DNA of 30,031 bases from an uncultured Mesocricetibacter sp. (GCA_905373425.1 CAJPST010000002.1:1-30031); one strand, 5' to 3'. Counted from the first letter of the stretch, positions 7,970 to 16,024 are shown. The notes: generated by a model not told the origin, from the letters alone. Numbers and translations: made by a program.

Positions 7970-9034
7970 TTAAGCAAGATTAATTTGCATCTTTCGCTGA
8001 ATGGAAGTTTTGGCCGCATGTGCCACAATGACGGCATCCATCGGCTGTTCCGTTAAAACGGAAACGGCATTATCGGTTAAATGTTGAATAACAGTCTGTA
8101 CTTCTATTTCACTCGCCCGACTTAGCCATAAAGGAGCTAATGCATTAATTTCATTATATTTTTGAATGGATTTCCCGCTCTCACGCAGTGATAAGTCGGC
8201 TTCAAATTCGTCATATAAGTTAAATTGCTGTCGTGTACCGTCAGATAACGTCAATGTCATCGTGGAATTATAAAAATTAATTACCAACGCACCCCGTTCG
8301 CCATGAATTGAAATCCCCCATTCATGTAAACGGTAAGCTGTGCCCATTTCTAATGAGGCAAAAACACCACTTTTAAATTGAAGTAATAACTGAATAATAT
8401 CATGATTTTCTAAGTTATCAGGATGAGCTCTGTTGGTGGATTGTGCATAGACGGAAGTAATATCACCCAAGAACCAACATAATAAATCCAGTTCGTGAAT
8501 TTCATTAAAAAGCTTGCCTCCGGTTAATTTAACATCATTTTTCCACCAATTTTTATCTAAGGCGCTATCTATCCAACGTTGGCGGGTGGCTCTTGCTACG
8601 GTAATTTTGCCCAGTATATTATCATTGATAAATTGTTTTGCTTTCATTACTCCCGGTAATGTCCTCAATAAATGCCCGATAAATACGTTTTTATTTTTAC
8701 TTCGTGCCAAATCCATAATTTGTTTACAATCCTGCGGTTCCAATGCAAAAGGCACTTCAATAAAAACATGGCAATCGTAATTCAATGCGGTTATGGCCGG
8801 TGCCATGTGAGCATAATTAAACGTGGCGATAATAACAAGATCAGGAGTAGTTGATTCAATCAATGTAGGAACATCTATATAGGCTGAAGTGGAATACTTC
8901 TCTGCCAGTTGATTAGCTAGTTGAAAATTAATATCTGTTACGCCTACTAAATTTGCCCCCGCTTTATGAAAGCTTAAAGCTAATTGTTTTCCGAAAAAAC
9001 CACACCCGACTAACGCTACATTCAATTCATTCAT
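7970..9034 (-). CDS. Gfo/Idh/MocA-fold protein lacking the catalytic lysine
   Basis: A 354-residue protein of the Gfo/Idh/MocA family (NAD(P)-dependent sugar and cyclitol oxidoreductases). The Rossmann fold is intact with VGCGFFG at 9-15 and an acidic residue ending strand 2 (VTDIN). The family's EKP motif, whose Lys is catalytic, reads E93-V94-P95; I confirmed GAA GTG CCT on the minus strand. The C-terminal alpha/beta domain keeps GGKLFNEIHELD. The family's usual DxxxH aspartate is Phe here. The ATG at 9034 follows AAGGAAA and overlaps the end of the GntR gene by 8 bases, so the two are co-translated. It is a distant paralogue of the protein at 14255, which keeps EKP. It may be inactive, a ligand sensor, or use a different mechanism; substrate unknown. 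Confidence 0.85.
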   Translation of the reverse strand: MNELNVALVGCGFFGKQLALSFHKAGANLVGVTDINFQLANQLAEKYSTSAYIDVPTLIESTTPDLVIIATFNYAHMAPAITALNYDCHVFIEVPFALEPQDCKQIMDLARSKNKNVFIGHLLRTLPGVMKAKQFINDNILGKITVARATRQRWIDSALDKNWWKNDVKLTGGKLFNEIHELDLLCWFLGDITSVYAQSTNRAHPDNLENHDIIQLLLQFKSGVFASLEMGTAYRLHEWGISIHGERGALVINFYNSTMTLTLSDGTRQQFNLYDEFEADLSLRESGKSIQKYNEINALAPLWLSRASEIEVQTVIQHLTDNAVSVLTEQPMDAVIVAHAAKTSIQRKMQINLA

Positions 9035-9734
9035 TTTGATTTCCTTGTCGTAAACATTTTCTAATCTCTTGAAAATAATACAGAATAGCACGTTGCATTC
9101 GTTCAAGATCTCTTGCTTCGGTCGCATCGACCAGTTCCCGATATTGTAATGCCAATTCCGTCGGAGAAATACGAATAGGTGGTAATTCAGCTTCCAATTT
9201 CTCATAGATTTGCCAAAAAGCATCGAGATATTGAGCCAACAGGTGATTTTGTATCGGTTGATAAATCAGTAAATGGATTTCTTTTTCTTCTTTTACTGCA
9301 AAATGCCCTCGCATTGCATTAGCTTCTATGATTTTAGCAAGATTTTGCAATGTGGAAATTTGCTCATCCGTTATTTTGGCTAACGCCATCGGAGCAAAGC
9401 CGTATTGTAGGATTTCACGCACATCAAGAATATCAATAATGCTTTTTAGATTATCCTGTAAATGTAACTGAGCATGGAACGTAAGGCCTCTGATCATCGG
9501 AATGAGAGATGACGAGCCAACAAAAGTCCCTATACCATGATGAATATCTAAGATATGCAATGCTTCCAGTGATTTTACCGCCTCTCTCAAACTCGACCTG
9601 CTAACATTGAAAAGCGTTATTAATTCATTTTCCGTTGGCATTAGGTCACCTGATTTTAGCTTACGTGTGATAATCAGATCTTTGATTTTCTCTTGCAAGG
9701 CAAGAGATGCGGCTTTTTTTGTTAATTTTTCCAT
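9027..9734 (-). CDS. GntR family transcriptional regulator, FadR (FCD) subfamily
   Basis: DNA-binding regulator of 235 residues. The N-terminal winged helix-turn-helix (about 10-75) includes the typical LMPTENELITLFNVSRSSLREAVKSL helices and the wing GIGTFV. The C-terminal all-helical FCD ligand domain (about 95-225) has DVRE, EIHLLIYQPIQNHLL and the final YRELVDATEARD helix, typical of FadR-type regulators of sugar acid and organic acid genes. It is divergent from the ABC importer operon and overlaps the Gfo/Idh/MocA-like gene by 8 bases, which points to local control of this cluster. The likely operators lie in the 180-base divergent region. A CRP site ends 14 bases upstream of its ATG. The effector is not known. 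Confidence 0.9.
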   Translation of the reverse strand: MEKLTKKAASLALQEKIKDLIITRKLKSGDLMPTENELITLFNVSRSSLREAVKSLEALHILDIHHGIGTFVGSSSLIPMIRGLTFHAQLHLQDNLKSIIDILDVREILQYGFAPMALAKITDEQISTLQNLAKIIEANAMRGHFAVKEEKEIHLLIYQPIQNHLLAQYLDAFWQIYEKLEAELPPIRISPTELALQYRELVDATEARDLERMQRAILYYFQEIRKCLRQGNQNE

Positions 9735-9747
9735 TTTTTTCTCATTT

Positions 9748-9763
9748 TGTGATCATGATCACA
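9748..9763. promoter_or_regulatory. Perfect CRP-type site
   Basis: TGTGATCATGATCACA is a perfect 16-bp palindrome and an exact TGTGA-N6-TCACA match to the CRP consensus. It lies in the divergent region between the GntR gene and the importer operon and implies catabolite control of one or both. Confidence 0.85.
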
Positions 9764-9781
9764 GATTTATTTTAAGAAATA

Positions 9782-9814
9782 AGACATCATATGTCTAGAC
9801 TTAGTTAGACCAAG
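9782..9814. promoter_or_regulatory. Paired dyads, candidate GntR operators
   Basis: Two 15-bp dyads with the same 6-3-6 layout lie 18 bp apart centre to centre: AGACAT-CAT-ATGTCT (9782-9796, perfect) and CTTAGT-TAG-ACCAAG (9800-9814, one mismatch). An 8-bp palindrome GTCTAGAC (9793-9800) joins them. Their spacing and location suggest cooperative binding of the divergent FadR-type regulator; the assignment is inference. Confidence 0.5.
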
Positions 9815-9914
9815 AAGATGAAAAAACTTCATCCTAATTTTCTACCCAAGTTAGTTTGCTGTAAAGCGTTAATTAACCATCTTTCCTATTTTAAACAATA
9901 TAGAAGGTAAATGT

Positions 9915-11018
9915 ATGGCGACGTTATCACTCAAGAATATCTATAAACGCTATGATAATGGCTTTGAGGCAGTTCAAAACTTTAACCTTGATGTAAAAGA
10001 TAAAGAGTTTATTGCATTAGTCGGTCCTTCCGGTTGCGGTAAATCCACAACATTGCGCATGATTGCCGGGTTGGATGATATTACGGAAGGGGAATTTTAT
10101 ATTGATAACACATTGGTGAATGATGTTGAAGCAAAGGATCGCGATATAGCGATGGTATTTCAGTCCTATGCCTTATACCCACATATGACAGTATATGACA
10201 ATATGGCATTCGCATTGAAACTACGTAAATTTTCTGCAGAAGAAATTGATCATAAAGTAAAAGAGGCGGCTAATATTTTAGGTTTGGAGCAATTACTGGA
10301 TCGTAAACCGCGCGCCTTGTCCGGAGGGCAACGCCAACGCGTTGCATTGGGCAGAACGATTGTGCGCTCTCCAAAAGTATTTTTGATGGACGAGCCTTTA
10401 TCCAATTTAGATGCGAAATTGCGTGGCAATATGCGGGCTGAAATTATCCGTATTCATAAAAATCTAAATGCCACCACCATTTATGTTACTCACGATCAAA
10501 CTGAAGCAATGACTATGGCAGATCGTATCGTAGTAATGAAAGCCGGTGTTGTACAACAAATCGGTACGCCTAAGGAAATTTATAATCATCCGAATAATTT
10601 ATTCGTCGCAGGTTTTATCGGTGCTCCTACAATGAATTTTATTCACGGTGTAATTCGTGATGGGTGTTTTTGCACAGAGAACGCATCACTTTTCATTCCG
10701 GAAGAATGCTATCAATTAATTCAAGAGAAAGGATTTGAAAATAAAGAGATTATTTTAGGTATTCGCCCTGAAAATATTTCCAACGATCCGCTATTGTTAG
10801 GTGTGTATCAAAGAGCCATGATTATAGCCAAAATCAATGTTGCCGAGCTATTGGGAGCGGAATATATCTTACATACGGAAATTGACGGTCAATCATTGAA
10901 AGCGGTTGTACACGCACGCCAAGATCTTACAATGGATCAGGATATTAACCTTGCTTTCGACATGCGACATGCTCATTTTTTTGATCCGAAAACAGAAAAA
11001 TCATTATTACAATTATAA
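9915..11018 (+). CDS. ABC transporter ATP-binding protein (CUT1, UgpC/MalK/MsmK type)
   Basis: Energises a carbohydrate importer from the cytoplasmic face. The 367 residues show Walker A GPSGCGKST at 37-45, signature LSGGQ at 135-139, Walker B with DEP at 159-161, and the switch His at 193. The C-terminal part after about residue 240 is the TOBE/OB-fold regulatory domain usual in MalK and UgpC. The ATG at 9915 follows GAAGG at seven bases; another ATG at 9911 is out of frame. It is the first gene of a + strand operon with the binding protein, two permeases and an oxidoreductase, so substrate is set by those partners. The match is to the general CUT1 ATPase group; no specific sugar can be named. 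Confidence 0.93.
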   Translation: MATLSLKNIYKRYDNGFEAVQNFNLDVKDKEFIALVGPSGCGKSTTLRMIAGLDDITEGEFYIDNTLVNDVEAKDRDIAMVFQSYALYPHMTVYDNMAFALKLRKFSAEEIDHKVKEAANILGLEQLLDRKPRALSGGQRQRVALGRTIVRSPKVFLMDEPLSNLDAKLRGNMRAEIIRIHKNLNATTIYVTHDQTEAMTMADRIVVMKAGVVQQIGTPKEIYNHPNNLFVAGFIGAPTMNFIHGVIRDGCFCTENASLFIPEECYQLIQEKGFENKEIILGIRPENISNDPLLLGVYQRAMIIAKINVAELLGAEYILHTEIDGQSLKAVVHARQDLTMDQDINLAFDMRHAHFFDPKTEKSLLQL

Positions 11019-11041
11019 CTCTTACAACAGGAGACCTGGAT

Positions 11042-12397
11042 ATGAAACTGAAAAAATTACTTTCAATATTGTTACCGGCTGTTATCGGCTCAGCGGTATT
11101 AGGCGGATGTGGTGAAGATAAAAGCACGGCTAGCGTCAATGCAACAATGCCGAAAGAAAATCAGGAGCTAGCAGGCAATATTACGTTTTGGCACTCCTTT
11201 ACACAAGGGCCACGCTTGGAGGTTATTCAACAAGCAGCCAAAGATTTTGAGCAAAAACATACTAAAGTGCGGATCAAAATTGAGACATTTTCATGGAATG
11301 ACTTTTATACAAAATGGACGACAGGATTGTCTTCCGGCAATGTGCCGGACATGAGTACAGCTTTGCCGAATCAAGTTATTGAGATGATTAACTTTGGCGC
11401 TTTACAACCACTCGGTGATTTAATTGACGATATCGGGCGGGATAAATTTGCTGAAGGTGCAATCAATGAAGGAACGATACAGGGGCAAAATTATTCCATT
11501 CCGCTATATTCACATGCACAGGTGATGTGGATCCGTAAGGATTTATTGGCTAAACATAATTTACCTGTGCCAAAAACCTGGAGTGAACTATATGATACCG
11601 CAAAAACTTTAACACAAGACGGTATTTACGGTTTATCGGTACCTATGGGGAGTAATGATTTCATAGCCACCCGATTCTTAAATTTATATGTAAGAAGCGC
11701 AGGAGGCAGCTTATTAACGAAAGATCTGAAGGTGGATTTAACTAGCCCAATTGCACAGGATGGCATTAAATATTGGGTAAAAATGTATAAAGATACATCA
11801 CCTAAAGATTCCGTAAACTATAATGTATTACAACAGGCAACGTTATATTATCAAGGAAAAACCGCATTTGATTTTAATTCGGGCTTTCAGATTGGCGGCG
11901 TAAAAGCAAACTCACCTCAATTACTCGAGCAAATTGATGCTTATCCGTTGCCAAGAATTAATGCAACAGATCCTGAAGTTGGTATTGAAAGAGCGAATAT
12001 TCCGATGGTGGTATGGAAAGCTTCCAAACACCCCGACATAGCAAAAGCTTTCATGAAAACACTTTATGACAAAGAACGTTATATTCAATTTCTAAAAGCA
12101 GTACCGGTCGGCATGTTGCCTGCAATTAAAGGTATTTCCGATGATCCGGCATATAGGGAAGATCCGATGATCAAACAATTCAACCATGCAGAACAAGTAA
12201 TTTCTTCTGCATTGGAACAAGGTATTGCCATCGGCTATGAACACGGTCCCAGCGTTCAAGCGGGTATTCTAACCAACCAACACATTATTGAAAAAATGTT
12301 CCAAGAGATTGTAGTAAATGGAACAGACCCAATGGTTGCAGCACAGAAGGCGGAAAAAGAGCTAAACGCGTTATTTGAAGCGGTCATCGCACCATAA
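11042..12397 (+). CDS. ABC transporter solute-binding lipoprotein (CUT1 family)
   Basis: Binds the ligand in the periplasm and delivers it to the two permeases. The 451-residue precursor has a basic start, a hydrophobic stretch and a lipobox VLGGC with Cys at 23, so the mature protein is a lipoprotein anchored to a membrane. Features of family 1 binding proteins are seen: ITFWHSFTQGPRLEVIQQAAKDFE near 50, IKIETFSW, WTTGLSSGNVPDM, and IPLYSHAQVMWIRKDLL. The ATG follows CAGGAGA at a good distance, 23 bases after the ATPase stop. It is followed by a large hairpin that may protect its message. The ligand is unknown, though the fold and the neighbouring oxidoreductases suggest a sugar, sugar derivative or cyclitol. 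Confidence 0.92.
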   Translation: MKLKKLLSILLPAVIGSAVLGGCGEDKSTASVNATMPKENQELAGNITFWHSFTQGPRLEVIQQAAKDFEQKHTKVRIKIETFSWNDFYTKWTTGLSSGNVPDMSTALPNQVIEMINFGALQPLGDLIDDIGRDKFAEGAINEGTIQGQNYSIPLYSHAQVMWIRKDLLAKHNLPVPKTWSELYDTAKTLTQDGIYGLSVPMGSNDFIATRFLNLYVRSAGGSLLTKDLKVDLTSPIAQDGIKYWVKMYKDTSPKDSVNYNVLQQATLYYQGKTAFDFNSGFQIGGVKANSPQLLEQIDAYPLPRINATDPEVGIERANIPMVVWKASKHPDIAKAFMKTLYDKERYIQFLKAVPVGMLPAIKGISDDPAYREDPMIKQFNHAEQVISSALEQGIAIGYEHGPSVQAGILTNQHIIEKMFQEIVVNGTDPMVAAQKAEKELNALFEAVIAP

Positions 12398-12409
12398 CTT
12401 TACATAATC

Positions 12410-12454
12410 CCCCTAATCACTGAATAAAACATACTTTTATTAAAGTATTAGGGG
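12410..12454 (+). other. Nested hairpin between binding-protein and permease genes
   Basis: CCCCTAAT (12410-12417) pairs with ATTAGGGG (12447-12454), and inside it ACT/AGT and AATAAAA (12423-12429) with TTTTATT (12435-12441) pair over a 5-base loop. A short T run follows. It probably stops or slows polymerase or exonuclease, giving more binding protein than permease. Confidence 0.8.
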
Positions 12455-12476
12455 AGTTTTGCCTAAAAAAATGAAT

Positions 12477-12490
12477 AAGGAGATGTCCTT
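12477..12490 (+). promoter_or_regulatory. Ribosome site of permease 1 inside a small palindrome
   Basis: AAGGA-GATG-TCCTT forms a 5-bp stem whose 5' arm is the Shine-Dalgarno sequence, directly before the ATG at 12491. Folding would hide the ribosome site and lower permease synthesis. Confidence 0.5.
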
Positions 12491-13375
12491 ATGTATTACC
12501 GACGTAATAATTACACCCGATGGATATTTGTATTACCTGCATTATTAGTAGTCTCGGTGTTGTTTATTTATCCGTTTTTATCCAGTATTTTTTATAGTTT
12601 TACTAATAAAAATCTGATCATGCCACATTATACTTTTGTCGGCCTGGCCAATTATAAGGCCGTTTTAGCGGATCCGAAATTTTGGATGTCTTTTTGGCAT
12701 TCTTTGATTTGGACTGCATTTTCTTTAATCGGTCAGGTATTAGTAGGGTTTGTTTTGGCTTTGGCTTTAAATAGGGTCGAACGTTTTAAATGGCTGTATA
12801 AAATCTTATTGATCGTACCTTGGGCATTTCCAACAATTGTTATCGCCTTCTCATGGCAATGGATTTTAAATGGAGTGTATGGTTATTTGCCAAATATGTT
12901 GGTTCAGCTTGGTTTCATGGAAATAGCGCCTAACTTTTTGTCGGATCGTGATTGGGCATTCGTTTGTTTAGTTTTCATCAATATATGGTTTGGTGCACCA
13001 CTTATTATGGTAAATATCTTGTCTGCCTTACAAACCGTACCGGCTGATCAATATGAAGCTGCCAAAATTGACGGCGCCAATATGTGGCAAGTCTTTCGCT
13101 ATATTACTTTACCGCATATTAAGGTTGTGGTCGGTTTACTAGTAGTTTTGAGAACTGTCTGGGTATTTAATAACTTCGATATTATTTATCTAATTACGGG
13201 GGGCGGCCCTGCCGACACTACCATGACCCTGCCGATTTTTGCTTATGATATGGGATGGGGAAGTAAATTACTGGGAAGATCTTCGGCCGTTACCGTATTG
13301 CTGTTCATTTTCCTACTATCCGTATGTTTTATTTATTTCAAAATTATTAACCGTTGGGAAAAAGAGGGTAGATAA
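12491..13375 (+). CDS. ABC transporter permease 1 (UgpA/MalF-like)
   Basis: Inner-membrane subunit of the importer, 294 residues with about six membrane segments, the first near 11-32. The cytoplasmic EAA loop that docks on the ATPase is clear near residue 195-220: EAAKIDGANMWQVFRYITLP, followed by the expected helix. The WVFNNFDIIYLITGGGP stretch is typical of the UgpA/MalF side. The gene stops immediately before the ATG of permease 2, so the pair is translationally coupled. Its Shine-Dalgarno sequence lies in a small palindrome. Substrate unknown. Confidence 0.93.
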   Translation: MYYRRNNYTRWIFVLPALLVVSVLFIYPFLSSIFYSFTNKNLIMPHYTFVGLANYKAVLADPKFWMSFWHSLIWTAFSLIGQVLVGFVLALALNRVERFKWLYKILLIVPWAFPTIVIAFSWQWILNGVYGYLPNMLVQLGFMEIAPNFLSDRDWAFVCLVFINIWFGAPLIMVNILSALQTVPADQYEAAKIDGANMWQVFRYITLPHIKVVVGLLVVLRTVWVFNNFDIIYLITGGGPADTTMTLPIFAYDMGWGSKLLGRSSAVTVLLFIFLLSVCFIYFKIINRWEKEGR

Positions 13376-14209
13376 ATGAAAAAGAAATCATCTTTATTCG
13401 GCGATCTTATTTCTCATGCATTACTCATGATCGCAACTGTTATCGCAATATTTCCTCTAATATGGATTTTTATTTCATCCGTAAAAAGCAAAGGAGAATT
13501 AACCAGCGAGCCAACCAGATTTTGGCCGAAAATATTTACTTTAGATTATTTTGAACATGTCATTAATGATTTAAATTTTATTGTTAACATTAAAAACAGT
13601 TTATTTATTTCGTTGGTAACTACGTTAATTGCAATCACAATTTCGGCAATGGCGGCTTATGGTATTGTTCGCTTTTTCCCTAAACTGGGATCGATTATGT
13701 CGAAGCTATTAGTGACAACTTATATTTTTCCACCAATTTTACTCGCTATTCCTTATTCTATCGCGATGGCAAAAGTGGGACTGACAAATACCACAACCGG
13801 GCTTATCGTAGTCTATCTCTCTTTCAGTGTGCCTTACGCTGTATGGTTGTTAGTCGGTTTCTTTCAAACTGTGCCGATTGAAATTGAAGAAGCGGCAAAA
13901 ATTGACGGTGCTAATAAATTTACTGTGTTCTTTAAAATTGTGCTGCCTCTCGTTGCACCGGGTATTGTAGCAACAGCGATTTACACCTTCATTAATGCTT
14001 GGAATGAATTTCTATATGCTCTGATTCTGGTAAATGACACTGGAAAAATGACGGTTGCAGTAGCATTACGATCATTAAATGGAGCGGAAATTCTGGATTG
14101 GGGAGACATGATGGCAGCCTCAGTAATTGTAGTTATCCCGTCCGTCTTATTCTTTTGCTTTATCCAAAATAAAATTGCCGGCGGGCTATCCGAAGGTTCT
14201 GTTAAATAA
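13376..14209 (+). CDS. ABC transporter permease 2 (UgpE/MalG-like)
   Basis: Second inner-membrane subunit of the importer, 277 residues with about six membrane segments. The EAA loop reads EAAKIDGANKFTVFFKIVLP near residue 172-191, and the NAWNEFLYALIL segment is characteristic of MalG/UgpE-type permeases. Its ATG follows the TAA of permease 1 with no gap, and GAGG in the end of that gene serves as ribosome site. Together with the ATPase, binding protein and permease 1 it makes a complete importer. The N-terminus is shorter than MalG, as usual for UgpE-like proteins. Confidence 0.93.
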   Translation: MKKKSSLFGDLISHALLMIATVIAIFPLIWIFISSVKSKGELTSEPTRFWPKIFTLDYFEHVINDLNFIVNIKNSLFISLVTTLIAITISAMAAYGIVRFFPKLGSIMSKLLVTTYIFPPILLAIPYSIAMAKVGLTNTTTGLIVVYLSFSVPYAVWLLVGFFQTVPIEIEEAAKIDGANKFTVFFKIVLPLVAPGIVATAIYTFINAWNEFLYALILVNDTGKMTVAVALRSLNGAEILDWGDMMAASVIVVIPSVLFFCFIQNKIAGGLSEGSVK

Positions 14210-14254
14210 TTCAATGTTATACAGATATATATTTACTTATTAGGAGAAGAAAAA

Positions 14255-15358
14255 ATGATTAAATATGGTGTAGTAGGTGTTGGATACTTTGGTGCAGATC
14301 TGGCACGTTTCATGAATGAATTGAACGGTGCACAAATTACCGCTGTTTATGATCCGGAAAATGGTCACACTATTGCGCAGGAACTCAAATGTGATGCTAC
14401 AGAAAGTTTGGAAGAACTGGTTGCTCGGGATGATATCGACTGTGTCATTGTTGCCACACCGAATTATTTACACAAAGAGCCGGTAATCCAAGCGGCAAAA
14501 CATAAAAAACATGTTTTCTGTGAAAAACCGATTGCATTAAATTATCACGATTGCGACGAAATGGTTAAAGCATGTGAAGAAAACGGCGTGGTATTTATGG
14601 CAGGGCACGTGATGAACTTCTTTAATGGTGTTCATCATGCGAAAGAGTTAATCAATCAAGGAGTTATCGGTAAAGTGCTGTTTTGTCATACCGCCCGTAA
14701 TGGTTGGGAAGATGTACAACCGAGCATTTCATGGAAGAAAATTCGTGAAAAATCGGGCGGACATTTATACCATCATATTCATGAACTGGATTGCGTGCAG
14801 TTCTTAATGGGTGGCATGCCGAAATCTGTGTTTATGAATGCTGCGAATGTTGCGCATAATACGCCGGAATTTGGTGATGAAGACGATATGTTATTCTTAA
14901 ATTTGGAATTTGACGATAACCGCTTCGCTATATTGGAATGGGGTTCAGCCTTCCGCTGGGGAGAACATTATGTGCTCATTCAGGGAACAAAAGGGGCAAT
15001 CAAATTAGATATGTATCATTGTAAAGGCACCTTACGTGTTGATGGGAAAGACAGTTATTTCCTTATTCACGAAAGCCAAGAGGAGGATGATGATAGAACC
15101 CGAATTTATACCAGTACGGAAATGGATGGCGCTATTCAATATGGCAAACCGGGGAAGCGCACACCAATGTGGCTAAGCTCCATAATGAAAAAAGAAATGA
15201 AGTATCTAAATGATATACTACATGGCATGAAACCGACGGAGGAATTTATTAAATTGCTGACCGGAGAGGCAGCCAGAGCAGCAATTGCGACAGCAGATGC
15301 CTGTTCACTATCAGCGAAAGAGAAAAGAAAAGTAAATTTATCCGAGATTATTAAGTAG
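14255..15358 (+). CDS. Gfo/Idh/MocA family oxidoreductase (intact EKP motif)
   Basis: NAD(P)-dependent oxidoreductase of 367 residues, last gene of the importer operon, preceded by AGGAGAAG. The Rossmann motif VGVGYFG is at 7-13 and the catalytic EKP at 90-92 (HVFCEKPIAL). The C-terminal domain carries GGHLYHHIHELD, with His 176 in the usual catalytic position; the Asp four residues earlier in most family members is Tyr here. An acidic loop EEDDD near 270 is distinctive. It probably oxidises, reduces or epimerises the imported ligand. It is a distant paralogue of the protein at 7970, sharing the IHELD block, the HGERGA/QGTKGA segment and the PLWLS/PMWLS segment. Substrate and product are unknown. 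Confidence 0.9.
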   Translation: MIKYGVVGVGYFGADLARFMNELNGAQITAVYDPENGHTIAQELKCDATESLEELVARDDIDCVIVATPNYLHKEPVIQAAKHKKHVFCEKPIALNYHDCDEMVKACEENGVVFMAGHVMNFFNGVHHAKELINQGVIGKVLFCHTARNGWEDVQPSISWKKIREKSGGHLYHHIHELDCVQFLMGGMPKSVFMNAANVAHNTPEFGDEDDMLFLNLEFDDNRFAILEWGSAFRWGEHYVLIQGTKGAIKLDMYHCKGTLRVDGKDSYFLIHESQEEDDDRTRIYTSTEMDGAIQYGKPGKRTPMWLSSIMKKEMKYLNDILHGMKPTEEFIKLLTGEAARAAIATADACSLSAKEKRKVNLSEIIK

Positions 15359-15390
15359 TCAATTTTTAAAAACTCCCATTTAATAATGCT

Positions 15391-15420
15391 AATCAGAGCG
15401 ACACTGCTCTGATTATTTTT
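15391..15420 (+). terminator. Rho-independent terminator of the importer operon
   Basis: AATCAGAGC (15391-15399) and GCTCTGATT (15406-15414) form a perfect 9-bp stem with a 6-base loop, followed by ATTTTTT. It lies 33 bases after the oxidoreductase stop. Confidence 0.92.
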
Positions 15421-15608
15421 TCTGAATTAAATGCAAAAATTCCATGACTATTTTTTATAACGTTTTACCAAAACAACCCAAAAATAGACCACACTTTGAC
15501 TCAAAACTAGTTTATACATTAAGTTGGCTGGATAGATTGGATATAAAAAGAGCGGTGAAAAAAAAACAAGTTTTCCACCACACCCTATCTTTCATCGGAG
15601 TCTCAAAT

Positions 15609-15893
15609 TTAACGTGTTGCCAATTGGAAAATAACCACCTCTGCTTGACAGCTGAAAGTGAAGGTTGCTTTGAGTTGATAACCGTTTTCCGTCGGGTTGA
15701 TTTCACTGTGGATCTGGCATGGTTCGTTTTCCACATCTCTCGCCTTTTGAGTGAACTTGGCAAGTGCTTGTTCCGCTTCTTGTTGGCTTGCGTATTGTCG
15801 CTCAATATGAACATCACGCTCACTGTTATCTAAAATTGAGCCTACATCAAAGGTGTTACAACCTACACATTCTATCGGTTTGTCCGCTTTCAT
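15609..15893 (-). CDS. DUF406 (YfcZ/YiiS family) protein, copy 2
   Basis: Small protein of 94 residues with no assigned function. It fits the YfcZ/YiiS family better than copy 1: an N-terminal CVGC pair followed by DVGSILDNSE, the KARDVENEPCQI block, and the final CQAEVVIFQLATR. The ATG at 15893 follows AGGAGAAATT on the minus strand. It lies 250 bases from the importer terminator on one side and 131 bases before the end of fruA on the other, in the same direction as the fru operon but separated from it by a strong bidirectional terminator. The stretch between 15421 and 15608 contains no gene that I can support, only a one-mismatch USS (15490) and AT-rich sequence. Confidence 0.88.
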   Translation of the reverse strand: MKADKPIECVGCNTFDVGSILDNSERDVHIERQYASQQEAEQALAKFTQKARDVENEPCQIHSEINPTENGYQLKATFTFSCQAEVVIFQLATR

Positions 15894-15984
15894 AATTTCT
15901 CCTGATTTATTAATTTACGTTCACTTTAATCCTAAATAACGTATTACGCAACAATCCCTTGTCGAATTATTGATATCGCGCAAT

Positions 15985-16017
15985 AAAAAACCTTTGTGCC
16001 AAGACAAAGGTTTTTTT
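15985..16017. terminator. Bidirectional terminator at the end of the fru operon
   Basis: AAAAAACCTTTGT (15985-15997) pairs with ACAAAGGTTTTTT across a short loop. The U-run is good on both strands; for fruA on the minus strand it directly follows the stop codon. Confidence 0.9.
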
Positions 16018-16024
16018 GGGTTAA

